A stretch of 64,000 nt of DNA from Streptomyces albicerus. Lineage in GTDB: Bacteria; Actinomycetota; Actinomycetes; Streptomycetales; Streptomycetaceae. Where the stretch lies: positions 107,853 through 171,852 of the forward strand of contig NZ_VWMY01000021.1 of the NCBI RefSeq assembly GCF_008905045.1, given 5' to 3'. Position numbers and translations under genes: made by a program. The notes below the pieces were generated by a model. The model was given only the letters and a program-made list of their open reading frames with translations, had not been told where the DNA came from and did no database searches. How positions within the stretch are numbered: the stretch's first letter is position 1; each line of letters opens with the position of its first letter. Positions 25,177 through 33,860 of this stretch are shown here, piece after piece.

Positions 25177-25899
25177 TCATAGCTCCAAGAGCCACCTGCC
25201 CCCGCCTATCAGTGAACACAGCGACACCGCGTGGAACAGGAACAGCCACATGCCCGCCGGGACGTGGGTCAGGCGGGAGAGTTGGTCCGCGTCCGAGTCG
25301 CCCGCGTTTCCCCTGGTTCGCTTGGCCTGGAGTTCGAAGGCCGGGCGGACGCCGCCGAGGAGGAGGAACCAGACCACGGCGTACGCGAAGGCCGCCTGCA
25401 CCTGAGGGCCGGCCAGCCAGGACACCACCACGAACGTGGCGCCGGTGAGCAGGACCGTGAGGGCGCCGTACGCGTTGCGGATCATCACCAGCATCGCCAC
25501 GAGCAGCAGCGTGGCCAGCCAGAGGAGGGCGGTGATGTGGCCCGCGGCGAGGAGGGCGGCGCCGCCGAGTCCGAGCAGCGGGGGAGCGGTGTAGCCCGAG
25601 GCCGCGGTGAGGATCATGCCGAGGCCGGTCGGCTTGCCGCGGCTGACCGTGAGGCCGCTGGTGTCGGAGTGCAGCCGGATGCCGCTGAGACTGCGGCCCG
25701 TCAGCAGTGCGACCAGACCGTGGCCGCCCTCGTGGGCGATGGTGATGGCGTTGCGCGCGAGCCGCCAGATGTTGGGCGGGACGATCACGGCGAGGGCGGC
25801 GACCATCGTGGCGATGACCACCCAGGTGTCGGGGTCGGGCTGGCTCCCGAACACCTCGTCCCAGAGGGTGGCCAGCGAGGTGGCGGCGATGCTGTCCAT
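25177..25899 (-). CDS. M50-type membrane metallopeptidase-like protein
   Basis: A 240-residue polytopic membrane protein. HEGGH at residues 56-60 is the zinc-binding HExxH site at the end of an early helix. There are about six hydrophobic helices, and GVRPAFELQ late in the sequence may supply the third ligand region. This is the short actinobacterial M50B-like group, which lacks PDZ domains. Site-2 type proteases cleave within membranes to release regulators; no target can be named here. The start is ATG at 25899. It is divergent from the SRAP gene, with only 50 bp between. Confidence 0.85.
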   Translation of the reverse strand: MDSIAATSLATLWDEVFGSQPDPDTWVVIATMVAALAVIVPPNIWRLARNAITIAHEGGHGLVALLTGRSLSGIRLHSDTSGLTVSRGKPTGLGMILTAASGYTAPPLLGLGGAALLAAGHITALLWLATLLLVAMLVMIRNAYGALTVLLTGATFVVVSWLAGPQVQAAFAYAVVWFLLLGGVRPAFELQAKRTRGNAGDSDADQLSRLTHVPAGMWLFLFHAVSLCSLIGGGRWLLEL

Positions 25900-25949
25900 T
25901 GTCGGTGAGGGCTCCTCTGGATAGCTCGGAATCTGGCAGTGTGGCACGT

Positions 25950-26765
25950 ATGTGCGGACGGTATGCAGCGAGTCGTAGGCCCGAGGATCTCGCAGGAATC
26001 TTTGAGATCGAGAAGTGGGAGCCGGAGGAGGCTCTGGACCCCGACTACAACGTGGCTCCGACCAAGGAGGTCTACGCGGTCCTGGACCGTCCTCTTAAGG
26101 ACGCGGAGGACCCTGAGCCGGTTCGTCAGCTGCGCCGGCTCAAGTGGGGTCTCGTCCCGTCCTGGTCGAAGACCCCCGAGGGCGGCGCCCGGATGATCAA
26201 CGCCCGCGCGGAGACGGTGCACGAGAAGCCCTCGTACCGGCGGGCCTTCACCTCCCGGCGCTGCATCATCCCCGCCGACGGCTATTACGAGTGGGTGACC
26301 GGGACCTCCGAGCGCGACCTGGAGGTCGAGGGCAAGAAGAAGCGGCCGCGCAAGCAGCCGTACTTCGTGCTCCCCGCCGACGGGTCCGTCTTCGCGATGG
26401 CCGGGCTGTACGAGTTCTGGCGGGACAAGACGCTGCCCGACGACCATCCGCGGTCCTGGTGGGTGACGTGCTCCGTCATCACCACGGAGGCGGAGACCAC
26501 GCCGCTCGCGGTCGCGCCGGAGGAAGGGCCGCGCTCGCTCGCCGACATCCACCCGCGCATGCCGCTCATGCTCACCCCGGACCGCTGGGACTCCTGGCTC
26601 GACCCGGCCCGCAAGGACGTCGAGGACCTGCGCTCCCTGCTCGCGCCGCCGCCGGAGGGACTGATGCGGGCGTACCCCGTCTCCACGGCGGTGAGCAACG
26701 TCCGTAACAACGGGCCGGAGCTGCTGAAGGAGCTGGAAGGCCCCGAAGAGGGCACACTTTTCTGA
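25950..26765 (+). CDS. SRAP (YedK/HMCES-type) DNA abasic-site crosslinking protein
   Basis: A 271-residue SOS-response-associated peptidase-family protein. The catalytic Cys2 (MCGRY) becomes the new N-terminus and forms a thiazolidine crosslink with abasic sites in single-stranded DNA. The supporting residues are all present: Asn34 in YNVAPT, Glu114 in YYEW, and His201 in DIHPRMP. The protein therefore looks fully active. The ATG at 25950 is fixed by the need for Cys at position 2. The next gene starts 1 bp after its stop, so the two form an operon. Confidence 0.93.
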   Translation: MCGRYAASRRPEDLAGIFEIEKWEPEEALDPDYNVAPTKEVYAVLDRPLKDAEDPEPVRQLRRLKWGLVPSWSKTPEGGARMINARAETVHEKPSYRRAFTSRRCIIPADGYYEWVTGTSERDLEVEGKKKRPRKQPYFVLPADGSVFAMAGLYEFWRDKTLPDDHPRSWWVTCSVITTEAETTPLAVAPEEGPRSLADIHPRMPLMLTPDRWDSWLDPARKDVEDLRSLLAPPPEGLMRAYPVSTAVSNVRNNGPELLKELEGPEEGTLF

Positions 26766-26766
26766 C

Positions 26767-27426
26767 GTGACGAACGTGAGGAACGTGACACAGAGCAAGA
26801 CGGCAGAAACGGTCGAGACCGACGCGGGTACGGCCCGCGTCACCTGGCGCCGGGCGAAGAAGGCACGGCTCGTCCTCGCCGTCAGCCATGGCGCCGGCGG
26901 CGGGATCGAGGCACGCGACCTCGAGGCGCTCGCCGCCGCGCTGCCCCCGCACGGCGTGAGCGTGGCGCTCGTCGAGCAGCCCTGGCGGGTGGCCGGGAAG
27001 AAGCTGGCGCCGCCGCCGAAGACGCTGGACGTCGGATGGCGGGGACTGTGGTCCGTGGTCGCGAAGCCCGGGCTCCCCGTGATCGCCGGAGGCCGCAGCG
27101 CCGGAGCCCGCGTCGCCTGCCGCACGGCCACCGAACTCGGTGCCCACGCCGTCCTCGCGCTGAGCTTCCCCCTCCACCCGCCGGGCAAGCCCGAGAAGTC
27201 CCGCGCGGACGAACTGCTCGGCGCCGGGGTGCCCACGCTCGTCGTGCAGGGCGGCAACGACCCGTTCGGGAAGCCGGAGGAGTTCCCGGCGGGCTCGTAC
27301 GAGATGGTCGAGGTGCCGTACGGAGATCATGGGTTCGCCGTGCCGAAGCGTGCGCCGATCGACCAGGACCAGGCCCTGAAGGTGATCACCGAGGCCGTGT
27401 TGGAGTGGACTTCATCACTCGGGTGA
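26767..27426 (+). CDS. Alpha/beta-hydrolase (KANL3/Tex30-like)
   Basis: A 219-residue single-domain alpha/beta hydrolase. The nucleophile is Ser111 in AGGRSAGARVA, the acid Asp165 in QGGNDPFGKP, and the base His188 in YGDHGF, all in the correct order. An early SHGAGGG loop gives the oxyanion hole. The short length without a cap domain fits the KANL3/Tex30-type group, mostly annotated as hydrolases of unknown substrate. It starts with GTG directly after the SRAP stop, so it is co-transcribed with that DNA-repair gene. The link to repair is by position only. Confidence 0.85.
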   Translation: MTNVRNVTQSKTAETVETDAGTARVTWRRAKKARLVLAVSHGAGGGIEARDLEALAAALPPHGVSVALVEQPWRVAGKKLAPPPKTLDVGWRGLWSVVAKPGLPVIAGGRSAGARVACRTATELGAHAVLALSFPLHPPGKPEKSRADELLGAGVPTLVVQGGNDPFGKPEEFPAGSYEMVEVPYGDHGFAVPKRAPIDQDQALKVITEAVLEWTSSLG

Positions 27427-27431
27427 AGCCC

Positions 27432-27459
27432 GGGAATGTTGAGCGGGAGACCTCTGTTG
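27432..27459 (+). promoter_or_regulatory. SigmaR-type autoregulatory promoter of sigR
   Basis: GGGAAT (27432-27437), an exact 18-base spacer, then GTTG (27456-27459). This equals the known sigmaR consensus GGAAT-N18-GTT and should be the disulfide-stress-inducible p2 promoter. It lies just after the stop of the upstream hydrolase gene and about 55-60 bp before the first possible sigR start. Confidence 0.9.
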
Positions 27460-27682
27460 TGCGGATCAGACAGCACGGCCTGTGCTGTGAGAAGTCGTAC
27501 GAGAGGAAGTCCGCCGCATGGGTTCGACCATTTGCCCGAGCCGTAGCAGCAGCGCTGACCTGGACTGGTCGGTTCTGCATGCGGCAAAGACCACCCCTAT
27601 TCGGGCGGCGGGCGGGGCGGATCGTCGTCTATCCTCCGATTCTGGTGGGACCGGTTTCGGTCCTGCCCAGACTCTGGAGGAG

Positions 27683-28363
27683 GTGGGTCCGGTCACAGGG
27701 ACCGACGCAGGGACCGATCACGGCCAGGCGGAGCAGCCCGAAGGCCTGGGCAGCAGCGAGTCGACCGCGGAGCGCAGCGCGCGCTTCGAGCGGGACGCGC
27801 TGGAGTTCCTCGACCAGATGTACTCGGCCGCGCTGCGCATGACGCGCAACCCGGCCGACGCCGAGGACCTGGTGCAGGAGACGTACGCGAAGGCGTATGC
27901 GTCCTTCCACCAGTTCCGCGAGGGCACCAACCTCAAGGCGTGGCTGTACCGGATCCTCACGAACACCTTCATCAACTCGTATCGCAAGAAGCAGCGCGAG
28001 CCCCAGCGCTCCGCCGCCGAGGAGATCGAGGACTGGCAGCTCGCGCGCGCCGAGTCGCACATGTCGACCGGTCTGCGCTCCGCCGAGTCGCAGGCGCTCG
28101 ACCACCTGCCCGACTCGGACGTCAAGGAAGCGTTGCAGGCGATCCCCGAGGAATTCCGCATCGCCGTCTATCTCGCGGACGTAGAGGGCTTTGCGTACAA
28201 GGAGATCGCGGACATCATGGGGACACCCATCGGTACGGTGATGTCCCGGCTGCACCGGGGCCGCCGCCAGCTGCGCGGCATGCTCGAGGACTACGCCAAG
28301 GACCGCGGCCTGGTCCCGGCTGGCGCCGGAGAGTCGGACGGAACGAAAGGCTCGGGCTCATGA
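27683..28363 (+). CDS. sigR: ECF sigma factor SigR (thiol-oxidative stress)
   Basis: A 226-residue ECF sigma factor from the GTG at 27683. Region 2 ([34 protein letters not shown]) and region 4 ([27 protein letters not shown]) are intact. SigR directs transcription of thioredoxin, protein-quality and thiol genes after disulfide stress or certain antibiotics. The frame stays open to an ATG at 27518, which would add exactly 55 residues. From memory, S. coelicolor makes such an unstable 55-residue-longer form, sigmaR', from the inducible promoter. The GTG has GGAGG only 2 bases away, closer than usual. rsrA overlaps the 3' end by 4 bp. A sigmaR-type promoter lies upstream, giving positive feedback. 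Confidence 0.95.
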
Positions 28364-28677
28364 GCTGCGGAGAGCCGCACGAGACGGACTGCAGTGAAGT
28401 ACTCGATCATCTCTACGAGTTCCTCGACCACGAGATGCCCGACTCCGACTGCACCAAGTTCGAGCAGCACTTCGAGGAGTGCTCGCCGTGTCTGGAGAAG
28501 TACGGGCTCGAGCAGGCCGTGAAGAAGCTGGTCAAGCGGTGCTGCGGCCATGACGACGTGCCGACCGATCTGCGTTCGAAGGTCATGGGCCGTATCGAGT
28601 TGATCCGTTCCGGCCAGGTCGTGCCCGAGCACGACGTGACGGCCTCGCCCCAGGCCGCGACACCTCAGGAGTCCTGA
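28360..28677 (+). CDS. rsrA: Zinc-binding redox-sensitive anti-sigma factor RsrA
   Basis: A 105-residue ZAS-family anti-sigma factor. The ligands match the S. coelicolor protein position by position: Cys3, Cys11, Cys31, the H37-x3-C41-x2-C44 motif (HFEECSPC), and the Cys61-Cys62 pair. Reduced zinc-bound RsrA holds SigR inactive. Oxidation forms a disulfide involving Cys11, expels zinc and frees SigR. The start ATG overlaps the sigR stop (ATGA), which keeps the two proteins in balance. A hairpin begins at its stop codon. Confidence 0.97.
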
Positions 28678-28710
28678 ACTGCGAGCTCCCTTCGGGGAGT
28701 TGTCGCAGTT
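28677..28710 (+). terminator. sigR-rsrA terminator
   Basis: An 8-bp outer stem (28677-28684 with 28703-28710) encloses a second CTCCC/GGGAG stem. Its left arm begins in the rsrA stop codon. Confidence 0.75.
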
Positions 28711-28852
28711 GTCACTCGAACGTGCGAATCCGCGGTCCTTGAGGCCGCTGAATCGGGCATAGCCACCCCCGCGCCACCCCCATCGCCATATTCTCCGGAG
28801 CCTGAACGGGCTTGACCGGGGCCCGCCGGACACGGGCCACGGGGAGGGCGCG

Positions 28853-30256
28853 ATGGGGTCGATGCGGGGGTCGATTCCGCCCCGGGCCTGTTTCTACGTC
28901 GCTTGTGTCGTCCTGGGCGCCGGAGTGTGCCTGGTCCCGTTGTCGGACCTCCGCACCCCCTGGGCCGCGATCGCGCTGCTCGCCGTCCTGTACGCGGGAT
29001 GCGAGCAGATCAACAGGTGGCGTCCCGCCGGGCGTTACGCCCTTCAGGGCATGGGCACCTTCTTCCCCGTACTCCTCGCCGGAGCCTTTCTGCTGCCGCC
29101 GCCCGCCGCGGCGCTCGTCGTGCTGCCGGGGGCGCTGCTGTCCCGGGTGGAGCAGCGGCCGCGGTGGCTGCGCCGGGTGTGGCGGGCGGCCCGGCTCGTG
29201 CTCGGGGTCTGGGCGGCGTCGCGTGTGCACTGGGCGCTCGGCGGGCGGGACGCGGTCGTCGAGGCCGACTTCCCCTACGCGCTCGGGCCGGCCGGGGCCG
29301 CGGTGCTCGCCTTCTGCGCCGTGCTGACGGTTCTCGACGGGGGCATTCTCGCGACCGCCGAGCGGGTGCCGCTACGGGCCGCCTGGCGCGGGCTCTTCAC
29401 CCGCTCGCTCGCGCCCGTCGCCGTGCACGGGCTCGCCGGGCTGATGATGGCGGTGCTCTGGCGCAGTCCGTACGGGCCGGTCGCCGCGTTGCTCGTGCTG
29501 CTGCCGATGTACGTGTCCTGGTGGGTGTTCGCGCAGTACCACCGGGAGCGGGGCGCCCATCAGGCCACGATTCGCGCGCTCGTGCAGGCCGTTGACATCA
29601 AGGACGGGTATACGCGCGGGCACAGTGAGCGGGTGGGGCAGGCGTCGATGATGATCGCGCGCGAACTGGGCATGGACGACGAGCGGGCCGAGGCGCTCAG
29701 GTTCGCCGGGATTCTGCATGACGTGGGCAAACTCGGCGTTCCCACACGGCTGTTGCGGAAGGACGGGCCGCTGACTCCCCAGGAGCGGCGGGTGATCGAG
29801 CTGCATCCCGAGTACGGACACGAGATGGTGCGCGGGATCGGTTTTCTCGGGGAGGCCCGGTCGGCGATTCTGCATCACCATGAGCGGCTGGACGGGAGCG
29901 GGTATCCGTATGGGCTGACCGGTCGTCAGATACCTGAGTTCGCACGGGTGGTGGCGGTCGCCGACGCGTTCGACGCGATGACGTCGACTCGGTCGTATCG
30001 GCGTGCGCGGCCGGTCGCGGCGGCGCTGGAGGAGCTGGGGCGGTGTGCGGGGGCGCAGTTCGATCCGCGGATGGTGGAGGCGTTGGCGCTGGCGCTCGGC
30101 CGGGAGGGGTGGCATCCGGCTGTGACGGCGGACGAGACGCCGCTGTGCGGCGAGGTTCCCCCGCCCGCACCGCCCGCACGGCCCCTTTCCAGTGGGCCGG
30201 AAGAGCACCGCAAACCGGAAGAGCACCGCAAAAGCGTCGACGGGGCCAGGCCATGA
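28853..30256 (+). CDS. Membrane HD-GYP domain protein
   Basis: A 467-residue protein. The N-terminal half carries about six hydrophobic helices. The second half is an HD-GYP domain, with HSERVG (a first-ligand region), ILHDVGKLGVPTRLLRK and the diagnostic HHHERLDGSGYP. HD-GYP enzymes with this full motif hydrolyse cyclic di-GMP, which controls Streptomyces development, so activity is plausible. The C-terminal 60 residues are Pro-rich and charged, with a direct repeat (PEEHRK twice). GGGAGG lies 6 bases before the ATG. Its stop overlaps the start of a second membrane HD gene (ATGA). Confidence 0.85.
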   Translation: MGSMRGSIPPRACFYVACVVLGAGVCLVPLSDLRTPWAAIALLAVLYAGCEQINRWRPAGRYALQGMGTFFPVLLAGAFLLPPPAAALVVLPGALLSRVEQRPRWLRRVWRAARLVLGVWAASRVHWALGGRDAVVEADFPYALGPAGAAVLAFCAVLTVLDGGILATAERVPLRAAWRGLFTRSLAPVAVHGLAGLMMAVLWRSPYGPVAALLVLLPMYVSWWVFAQYHRERGAHQATIRALVQAVDIKDGYTRGHSERVGQASMMIARELGMDDERAEALRFAGILHDVGKLGVPTRLLRKDGPLTPQERRVIELHPEYGHEMVRGIGFLGEARSAILHHHERLDGSGYPYGLTGRQIPEFARVVAVADAFDAMTSTRSYRRARPVAAALEELGRCAGAQFDPRMVEALALALGREGWHPAVTADETPLCGEVPPPAPPARPLSSGPEEHRKPEEHRKSVDGARP

Positions 30257-31509
30257 ATCCCCCTCGCCCACCGCTCCCCCTGATCCTCGTCCGGGCCGCC
30301 GTCGTCCTCCTCGTAGCAGTCGCCCTCGCCGTCACTCTCTGGCGCGGTCTCGACGAACGCGGGGCGGCCCTCGCGTTCGGGCTGCTCATCGCCGTCGGGG
30401 AGCTCGCTCGGTGGAGCGGTGCCGAGGAGCGGGAGTCGGCGCCGCTCGGGGCCGCCGGGGCCCTCGCGTACGCCCTGCTCGGGGAGAACGGCGGGCAGCC
30501 CACCCACCACGGCGTCCTCCAGGTCGTCGCCGTGGTCGTGGCGGCCTCGCTCCTGGGGTGTGTGCCCCACGTGGCCAAGGGGCACGGGCCCACCATCGAC
30601 CACCTCACCAGGCGCGTACTCACCGTCACCTTCGCCGCCGTGTGCTTTCAACCCCTCTACAACCAGGGCAGGTTGAAGGAGTGGGCCGGGGAAGGACCGC
30701 TGTACGCGGTGCTTGTCGTCGCGCTGCTCGTGCTGACCGCTCTGTGGGACGCCGTACTGGCCGCCGCGATGGCGCACGCGCGGACCCGGTGGCCCTTCGG
30801 GCCGTTGCTGCGGGACGAGCTGCGCGGCACGCTCGGCATCGGGTCGGCGGTCTGTGCGACCGGAGCCGTGATGGCGCTGGCGGTCGCCGTCGCGGGACTG
30901 TGGGCGCTGCCGGTCTTCTCCCTGCCGCTGCTGCTCACGCAGCTGTCCTTCCGGCGGTACGCGGCCGTACGGACCACCTACCGCCAGACCATCGCCTCCC
31001 TCGCGCGGGCCACCGAGATCGCCGGCTACACCCCGGCGGGGCATGCCAGGCGCGTGGCCGCGCTCAGCCGAGCCGTGGGCCGTGAGCTGGGGCTCTCCGA
31101 GCCCCAGCTGACCGTTTTGGAGTACGCGGCCCTGATGCACGACATCGGCCAGCTCTCGCTCGTCGACCCCGTGCCCGCCGGGGCCACCGCCGCCCTCGCC
31201 CCCGACGACCAGCGGCGCATCGCCCTGCTCGGCGGCGCCGTGGTGCGCCAGACCGGCGTGGACGCGGAGGTCGCCGTGGTGGTGGAGCGGCAGGCGGACC
31301 CGTACCGCGATCAGCCGGTCAGCGCCAGGATCGTACGGGCCGTGAACGCGTACGAGGAGAAGGCCAGGGAAGCAGGCCCCGGCGGGCCCCTGAAGGCGCT
31401 GGAGGAGCTGAGGCTGGGCACCGCCCGTGACTATCAGCCCGAGGTCGTGGAGTCGCTGGCCAGGGTGCTCGCAAGGACAGGAGGGACGGCGCGTGAGCCC
31501 CTCGGCTGA
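30253..31509 (+). CDS. Membrane HD-domain protein with degenerate HD-GYP site
   Basis: A 418-residue paralogue-like partner of the preceding gene. The N-terminal part is strongly hydrophobic with about seven or eight helices. The soluble part begins at TIASLARATEIAGYTPAGHARRVAALSRAVG and contains MHDIGQLSLVDP. The HD pair is kept, but the lysine of HDxGK is Gln, and the HHxxxDGxGYP motif is absent, replaced by a short RQADPYRDQPVSARIVRAVNAYEE stretch. Catalysis on cyclic di-GMP is therefore unlikely. A sensing or dimer-partner role with the upstream HD-GYP protein is an inference from the 4-bp overlap of the two genes. Confidence 0.8.
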   Translation: MNPPRPPLPLILVRAAVVLLVAVALAVTLWRGLDERGAALAFGLLIAVGELARWSGAEERESAPLGAAGALAYALLGENGGQPTHHGVLQVVAVVVAASLLGCVPHVAKGHGPTIDHLTRRVLTVTFAAVCFQPLYNQGRLKEWAGEGPLYAVLVVALLVLTALWDAVLAAAMAHARTRWPFGPLLRDELRGTLGIGSAVCATGAVMALAVAVAGLWALPVFSLPLLLTQLSFRRYAAVRTTYRQTIASLARATEIAGYTPAGHARRVAALSRAVGRELGLSEPQLTVLEYAALMHDIGQLSLVDPVPAGATAALAPDDQRRIALLGGAVVRQTGVDAEVAVVVERQADPYRDQPVSARIVRAVNAYEEKAREAGPGGPLKALEELRLGTARDYQPEVVESLARVLARTGGTAREPLG

Positions 31510-31678
31510 GGGCGGTGGTGGGAGACGGGCGGGCGGACTTACGCTGCCCCTGACTGGGTAACCCATGGGTAATGAGCGCCCGTCCGACCGTACGTGGTTG
31601 GATGCGAGGAAGAGGACATCAGGGGGCACAGTCCAGCCCGAGGCTGCACGCTCTTCAACGAACTGGCAGGCGGGAATC

Positions 31679-32683
31679 GTGAGGATCTTCGGCAAGGGAC
31701 GGCACCGGCCCTCCGCCTCATGGCGGCAGGCCACCGACCGCGCGTTCACGTTGATCGGCGACGGCCGGTACGAGGACGCGGGCGCGCTGCTCACGCGTGC
31801 GGCGGACCTGGAGCCCTGGCTGTCCGAGTCCTGGTTCAACCTCGCCCTGCTGCACAAGTTCCGGCACGACTGGGAGCAGGCGCGGGCGGCGGGCTTGAGG
31901 GCCGTCGCACTGCTCGACCGGGAGACCGGGGCCCCTGATTGGTGGAACGTCGGGATCGCGGCCACCGCCCTGCAGGACTGGCCGCTGGCGCGGCGGGCCT
32001 GGCAGGCGTACGGGCTGTGGGTGCCCGGCGGTCCCTCCCGGCCGAAAGGCGGGGGCGCCACCGCCTTCGGCGAGCCGGTGGGCATGGACCTCGGGAGCGC
32101 CGCCGTACGGCTGTCGCCCGAGGGCGAGGCCGAGGTCGTGTGGGGGCGGCGGCTCGACCCCGCCCGGATCGAGGTCCTCTCCATTCCGCTGCCGTCCTCC
32201 GGGCGGCGCTGGGGCGAGGTCGTGCTGCACGACGGGGTGCCCCACGGTGAGCGGACGACCGCCGCCGGGCACGCCTATCCCGTCTTCGACGAGATCGAGC
32301 TGTGGGCGCCCTCTCCCGTGCCCACCTGGGTCGTGCTCCTGGAGGCGGAGACCGAGGGTGACCGGGATGCGCTGGAGCGGCTGGCGGCCGATGCGGGGTT
32401 CGCCGCCGAGGACTGGTCGTCCTCCGTGCGGCTGCTGTGCCGGATGTGCTCCGAGTCGCGGATGCCGTCCGACGAGGGCGATGGTGAGCATCTCGATCCG
32501 CATGATCACAGTGAGCCCGGGCATCCTGGGCCGCTCGGTCACCGTACCGACGGGCAGCTGTGGGTGCCCGAGCGGGAGTGCGGGGTGGCTGCGCCGGCTT
32601 CGCTGGTGAGGGGGCTGTTGGACGGGTGGGTTGCGGACAGCCCTGACTCTCGGGACTGGCGGGATCTGGAAGAGGTCTGTTAG
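31679..32683 (+). CDS. Tetratricopeptide-repeat protein
   Basis: A protein of about 334 residues. The N-terminal 110 residues contain two or three TPR units (RAFTLIGDGRYEDAGALLTRAADLEP, SWFNLALLHKFRHDWEQARAAGLRAV, WWNVGIAATALQDWPLARRAW). The remainder is a beta-rich domain of unknown type that includes GMDLGSAAVRLSP and IEVLSIPLPSSGRRWGEVVLHDG. GTG at 31679 was preferred because the 38 residues before it have no TPR character; ATG at 31565 is a possible longer start. There is no signal peptide. It follows the HD genes on the same strand after about 170 bp, and function is unknown. Confidence 0.72.
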   Translation: MRIFGKGRHRPSASWRQATDRAFTLIGDGRYEDAGALLTRAADLEPWLSESWFNLALLHKFRHDWEQARAAGLRAVALLDRETGAPDWWNVGIAATALQDWPLARRAWQAYGLWVPGGPSRPKGGGATAFGEPVGMDLGSAAVRLSPEGEAEVVWGRRLDPARIEVLSIPLPSSGRRWGEVVLHDGVPHGERTTAAGHAYPVFDEIELWAPSPVPTWVVLLEAETEGDRDALERLAADAGFAAEDWSSSVRLLCRMCSESRMPSDEGDGEHLDPHDHSEPGHPGPLGHRTDGQLWVPERECGVAAPASLVRGLLDGWVADSPDSRDWRDLEEVC

Positions 32684-32696
32684 CGGTTGTGAGGAC

Positions 32697-32760
32697 TGTT
32701 GTCGGCTGCGGGTTCGTCGTGGCTGGTCGCGCAGTTCCCCGCGCCCCTGTCGGGGCGCGG
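32697..32760 (+). repeat. Dispersed intergenic repeat, family A, copy 2
   Basis: TGCGGGTTCGTCGTGGC followed by TGGTCGCGCAGTTCCCCGCG and CCCCTGTCGGGG. It shares the whole GGTCGCGCAGTTCCCCGCGCCCCT core with the 5.5-kb copy. It lies between the TPR gene and def. Confidence 0.65.
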
Positions 32761-32818
32761 CCCCCCGTACCCTGTATCAGCATCACACCCCTGTTTTCTA
32801 GGAAGGCTTACGTCGGTC

Positions 32819-33469
32819 ATGGCGCAGCAGGACACTGAGCAGCAGCACTCCGGAGTGCTCCCCGTGGACGACGACGGCTTCGTCATCGACACCGAGGAGT
32901 GTGAGGAGCGCGAGACGGCCTACCGCGAGCGCGGCACCTCGCGGCCCATCACGGTCGTCGGGAACCCCGTGCTGCACAAGGAGTGCAAGGACGTCACGGA
33001 GTTCGGCCCGGAGCTGGACCAGCTGGTCGCCGACATGTTCGCCAGCCAGCGCACCGCCGAGGGCGTGGGCCTGGCCGCGAACCAGATCGGCGTCGACCTG
33101 AAGGTATTCGTCTACGACTGCGGGGACGACGAGGGCAACCGGCACGTGGGCGTGGTCTGCAACCCGGTGCTCGTCGAGCTGCCCGCCGACCGGCGCCAGT
33201 TGGACGAGAGCAACGAGGGCTGCCTGTCGGTGCCGACCGCGTACGCGCCGCTCGCCCGCCCCGACTACGCCGAGGTCACCGGGCAGGACGAGAAGGGCAA
33301 TCCGATCAAGGTGCGCGGCACGGGCTACTTCGCGCGCTGCCTCCAGCACGAGACGGACCATCTGTACGGGTACCTCTACATCGACCGGCTCTCCAAGCGC
33401 GAGCGCAAGGACGCGCTACGGCAGATGGCCGAGAACGAGCCGCGGTACCCCGTGGTCGCGAACGACTGA
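32819..33469 (+). CDS. def: Peptide deformylase
   Basis: A 216-residue deformylase removing the formyl group from nascent proteins. The three family motifs are exact: GVGLAANQIG (82-91), EGCLS (133-137, metal ligand Cys135) and HETDH (177-181, two His ligands and the catalytic Glu). An N-terminal extension of about 40 acidic residues precedes the core. The start is ATG at 32819; upstream in-frame sequence belongs to a dispersed repeat. The gene stands alone and is followed by a hairpin at 33602. Confidence 0.95.
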   Translation: MAQQDTEQQHSGVLPVDDDGFVIDTEECEERETAYRERGTSRPITVVGNPVLHKECKDVTEFGPELDQLVADMFASQRTAEGVGLAANQIGVDLKVFVYDCGDDEGNRHVGVVCNPVLVELPADRRQLDESNEGCLSVPTAYAPLARPDYAEVTGQDEKGNPIKVRGTGYFARCLQHETDHLYGYLYIDRLSKRERKDALRQMAENEPRYPVVAND

Positions 33470-33601
33470 GCCACTCCGCTGCGAGCCGGTCTGATCGCCT
33501 GTGCACGGCTGAGAACGCCTGAGAACGCCTGAGTACGGTGGAGAGCGGCCGAGAGCGGTTGTGACAGAAAACGACAGCTGGGACGCGAGTGTCCCGCACC
33601 C

Positions 33602-33639
33602 ACGACGCCTGGCCGGATCCCCTTCCGACCAGGCGTCGT
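33602..33639 (+). terminator. Hairpin downstream of def
   Basis: A perfect 11-bp stem (33602-33612 with 33629-33639) around a 16-base loop, about 130 bp after the def stop. The rest of 33470-33860 has short GAGAACGCCT direct repeats and the leader of the terpene synthase gene, and no further gene. Confidence 0.7.
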
Positions 33640-33860
33640 TCGCCTGTGCGTCGCACGTTCGATCCCTTGTGTGCCTGTAATGATCCGTATTCAGTCACAG
33701 GAGGGGGTGTTCTCGGCACGGTGGGGTAGTGAGCGAAGCAAATCCGTTCCCAGAACGGTCAGTTGTGGTGCTGAATGGGAAGTGCGGGGATACGCAACGG
33801 CGCGCGCCCGGCACAGCGGGAGGGGCGTGTCGCCAACAGGCGGCTGAGAGGGGTTTGTTC

